From a virus: DNA of 58,141 nucleotides. The stretch is from positions 1 through 58,141 of the IMG/VR virus record IMGVR_UViG_3300025168_000098; one strand, 5' to 3'. The position numbers were made by a program, and so were the translations under genes. Below the pieces are notes generated by a model. That model was not told where the DNA came from. It did no database searches and saw only the letters and a program-made list of their open reading frames with translations. Below are positions 57,344-58,141 of this stretch, piece after piece (within the stretch, counting starts at the first letter, position 1; every line of letters begins with the position of its first letter).

Positions 57344-57540
57344 GCTTCCACCCCACTATCATCATTAGGTTTTGGAAATCCAAAGTTGGCTCTAAGATAT
57401 TTAAGATGTGGAATCAAAGCCTCTTCTAAAATCAATAATTCATGTTTGTTCAATTTAACTAAGAAATGTAAATCAACATCTGTCGCTGTTTCTATACCCT
57501 TCGCTTGAAACGGGTTAAAAGTAAAATCCTTATTATTCAT
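57340..57540 (-). CDS. Hypothetical small protein
   Basis: 66 aa starting MNNKDFTFNP. Helix LNKHELLILEEALIPHL; no motif. ATGA overlaps on both sides. Confidence 0.6.
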   Translation of the reverse strand: MNNKDFTFNPFQAKGIETATDVDLHFLVKLNKHELLILEEALIPHLKYLRANFGFPKPNDDSGVEA

Positions 57541-57689
57541 GCTTCCACCCATCCTGTTGAAAGCGAATATACCATACCTGCTTCGTGATTCTTCCTACAT
57601 TCTTTTATTCCACAACAAAATGCTTGAACATATTGTTGTCCTCTATCATATCTGATTAATTGACAATAAGGGCATCTGTAACTACTCAT
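57537..57689 (-). CDS. 50-aa zinc-ribbon microprotein
   Basis: MSSYRCPYCQLIRYDRGQQY then CCGIKECRKNH: CPYC and CC/C/H give one or two zinc sites. Start after GGGGTGGAAGA; ATGA overlap downstream. Confidence 0.65.
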   Translation of the reverse strand: MSSYRCPYCQLIRYDRGQQYVQAFCCGIKECRKNHEAGMVYSLSTGWVEA

Positions 57690-57952
57690 TCTTCCACCCC
57701 GAACATATCACAAATACAATCAGGACATACTAAAATGTGGTTGTAAGTTTTAATTTGTCTGAAAACTTTCATAGATTTGGTAGAACTGTATGAACTTCCA
57801 CTATGGCAGAATGTAGCATATTGTAATACATCATATTTACAATGATGACAAGACACATAGATTCTATCTTTTTGAAATCTCTTTCTAGGTCTAAGATTCA
57901 TGTCTTTCTTTTCAGCAATTATATTCATATGTGGGTTGTGTTTATATTCCAT
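57686..57952 (-). CDS. Zinc-finger small protein
   Basis: 88 aa. CHHC near 35-38, C49, then CPDC near 76-79: probable zinc ribbon. First gene of the microprotein operon, after a structured leader. Confidence 0.6.
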   Translation of the reverse strand: MEYKHNPHMNIIAEKKDMNLRPRKRFQKDRIYVSCHHCKYDVLQYATFCHSGSSYSSTKSMKVFRQIKTYNHILVCPDCICDMFGVEE

Positions 57953-57960
57953 TTTTTCAT

Positions 57961-58035
57961 TTCTCCTTTATCTCCGCTATACGCTTCGGCAAGCCTTCGG
58001 ATAGAGTGTTCGCATATCAATGCTTTCATTTCTGA
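57961..58035 (-). promoter_or_regulatory. Promoter and structured leader of the microprotein operon
   Basis: Minus strand GCATTGATATGCG (TATA-like), then leader GCGAACACTC, TCCGAAG, GCCGA as in the CobS-like leader, and GGAGATAAAGGAG before the start. Confidence 0.55.
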
Positions 58036-58140
58036 TTATTTTCCTTTCTGATAGTCTCTAAGAAATCTTTTGTAATCTTCTGAAATATTTTTTTCCTGTT
58101 CAGGCTGGGCGATAGGGATATCAGATGTTGGCTTCAACAT
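58036..58140 (-). CDS. C-terminus of a gene running off the window, or 34-aa ORF
   Basis: Frame ends SEDYKRFLRDYQKGK then TAA. An ATG at 58138-58140 exists, but it lies in a palindromic site and reads MLKPTS, as the site does by chance elsewhere; so this is more likely the end of a longer gene. Confidence 0.45.
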   Translation of the reverse strand: MLKPTSDIPIAQPEQEKNISEDYKRFLRDYQKGK

Positions 58141-58141
58141 T

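Larger units (their letters stand above)
1670..58139. repeat. Dispersed 14-bp palindrome TGTTGRNNYCAACA, about 34 copies
   Basis: First base of each copy: 1670, 2419, 4548, 6714, 8160, 8615, 10047, 10716, 11251, 13139, 15735, 17099*, 18517, 21180, 22072*, 23591, 24481*, 26444, 26570, 33824, 35604, 36085, 40152, 42496, 45479, 47692, 48572, 48899, 49833, 52483, 53316, 53622, 54912, 58126 (* one mismatch). All exact copies have R at the first and Y at the last of the four spacer bases. Eight lie between genes. None between 26.6 and 33.8 kb. Confidence 0.9.

Noticed and set aside
1-58141. tRNA or rRNA genes
   Set aside because: I looked for T-loop (GGTTCRA) and acceptor patterns and saw no convincing cloverleaf; a covariance search would be decisive.
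1-58141. Integrase, transposase or attachment site
   Set aside because: No tyrosine or serine recombinase motif and no IS-like inverted ends; nothing supports integration.

Overview
This window looks like most of the genome of a tailed dsDNA virus (HK97-fold capsid, long tail) of an archaeon. The best guess is a magrovirus-like virus of Marine Group II Euryarchaeota (Poseidoniales). The evidence for archaea is an informational set of archaeal type: family B DNA polymerase, PCNA, replication factor C small subunit plus a second clamp-loader-like ATPase, a fused archaeo-eukaryotic primase, an XPF-type nuclease and an XPD-like helicase. Many genes also carry a TATA-like element about 23-30 nt before the start codon and no Shine-Dalgarno site, the pattern of leaderless archaeal mRNAs. 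The host is an inference; no host sequence is visible.

Layout. 1-22.9 kb, minus strand except one gene: a CobT-like/CobS-like pair, then replication and recombination (RFC-L-like ATPase, PolB, RFC-S, P-loop kinase, ERCC4 nuclease, PriS-PriL primase, PCNA, Cas4/RecB-like nuclease, Sak4/RecA-like ATPase, OB/SSB-like protein, helicase-like ATPase, XPD-like helicase), with a plus-strand zincin at 20.5 kb. 23-46.2 kb, minus strand: virion module, transcribed from portal-MuF through gp10-like, protease-scaffold, capsid, connector, a SAP protein, two nucleases, glycosyltransferase, tail tube, frameshifted tail chaperone, tape measure, giant tail protein and baseplate-like protein, with several small membrane proteins at its head. 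46.4-48.3 kb, plus strand: two tiny genes, a terminator and the terminase large subunit. 48.6-58.1 kb, minus strand: mostly unknown genes, rich in Cys/His microproteins packed with ATGA overlaps. Both window ends cut through genes.

Signals beyond genes. (1) About 34 copies of a 14-bp palindrome, TGTTGRNNYCAACA, are spread through coding and intergenic DNA. (2) At least 14 copies of a promoter element, TTnATAnnGGTGGG, sit at a fixed 17-18 nt from ATG (leaderless) or 36 nt when a ribosome site is present. (3) A separate three-gene promoter family has an inverted repeat across the start codon. (4) Three hairpin/TTCG/T-tract terminators are nearly identical. (5) A lambda-type G GGA AAG slip site joins the tail chaperone frames. 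(6) GATC seems to be missing from the whole window. (7) Two intergenic RNA structures stand out, at 38.1 kb and 53.1 kb.

Starts were chosen from promoter spacing, ATGA overlaps and Shine-Dalgarno matches, so several differ from the longest possible reading frame. Counts and motif positions were made by eye.
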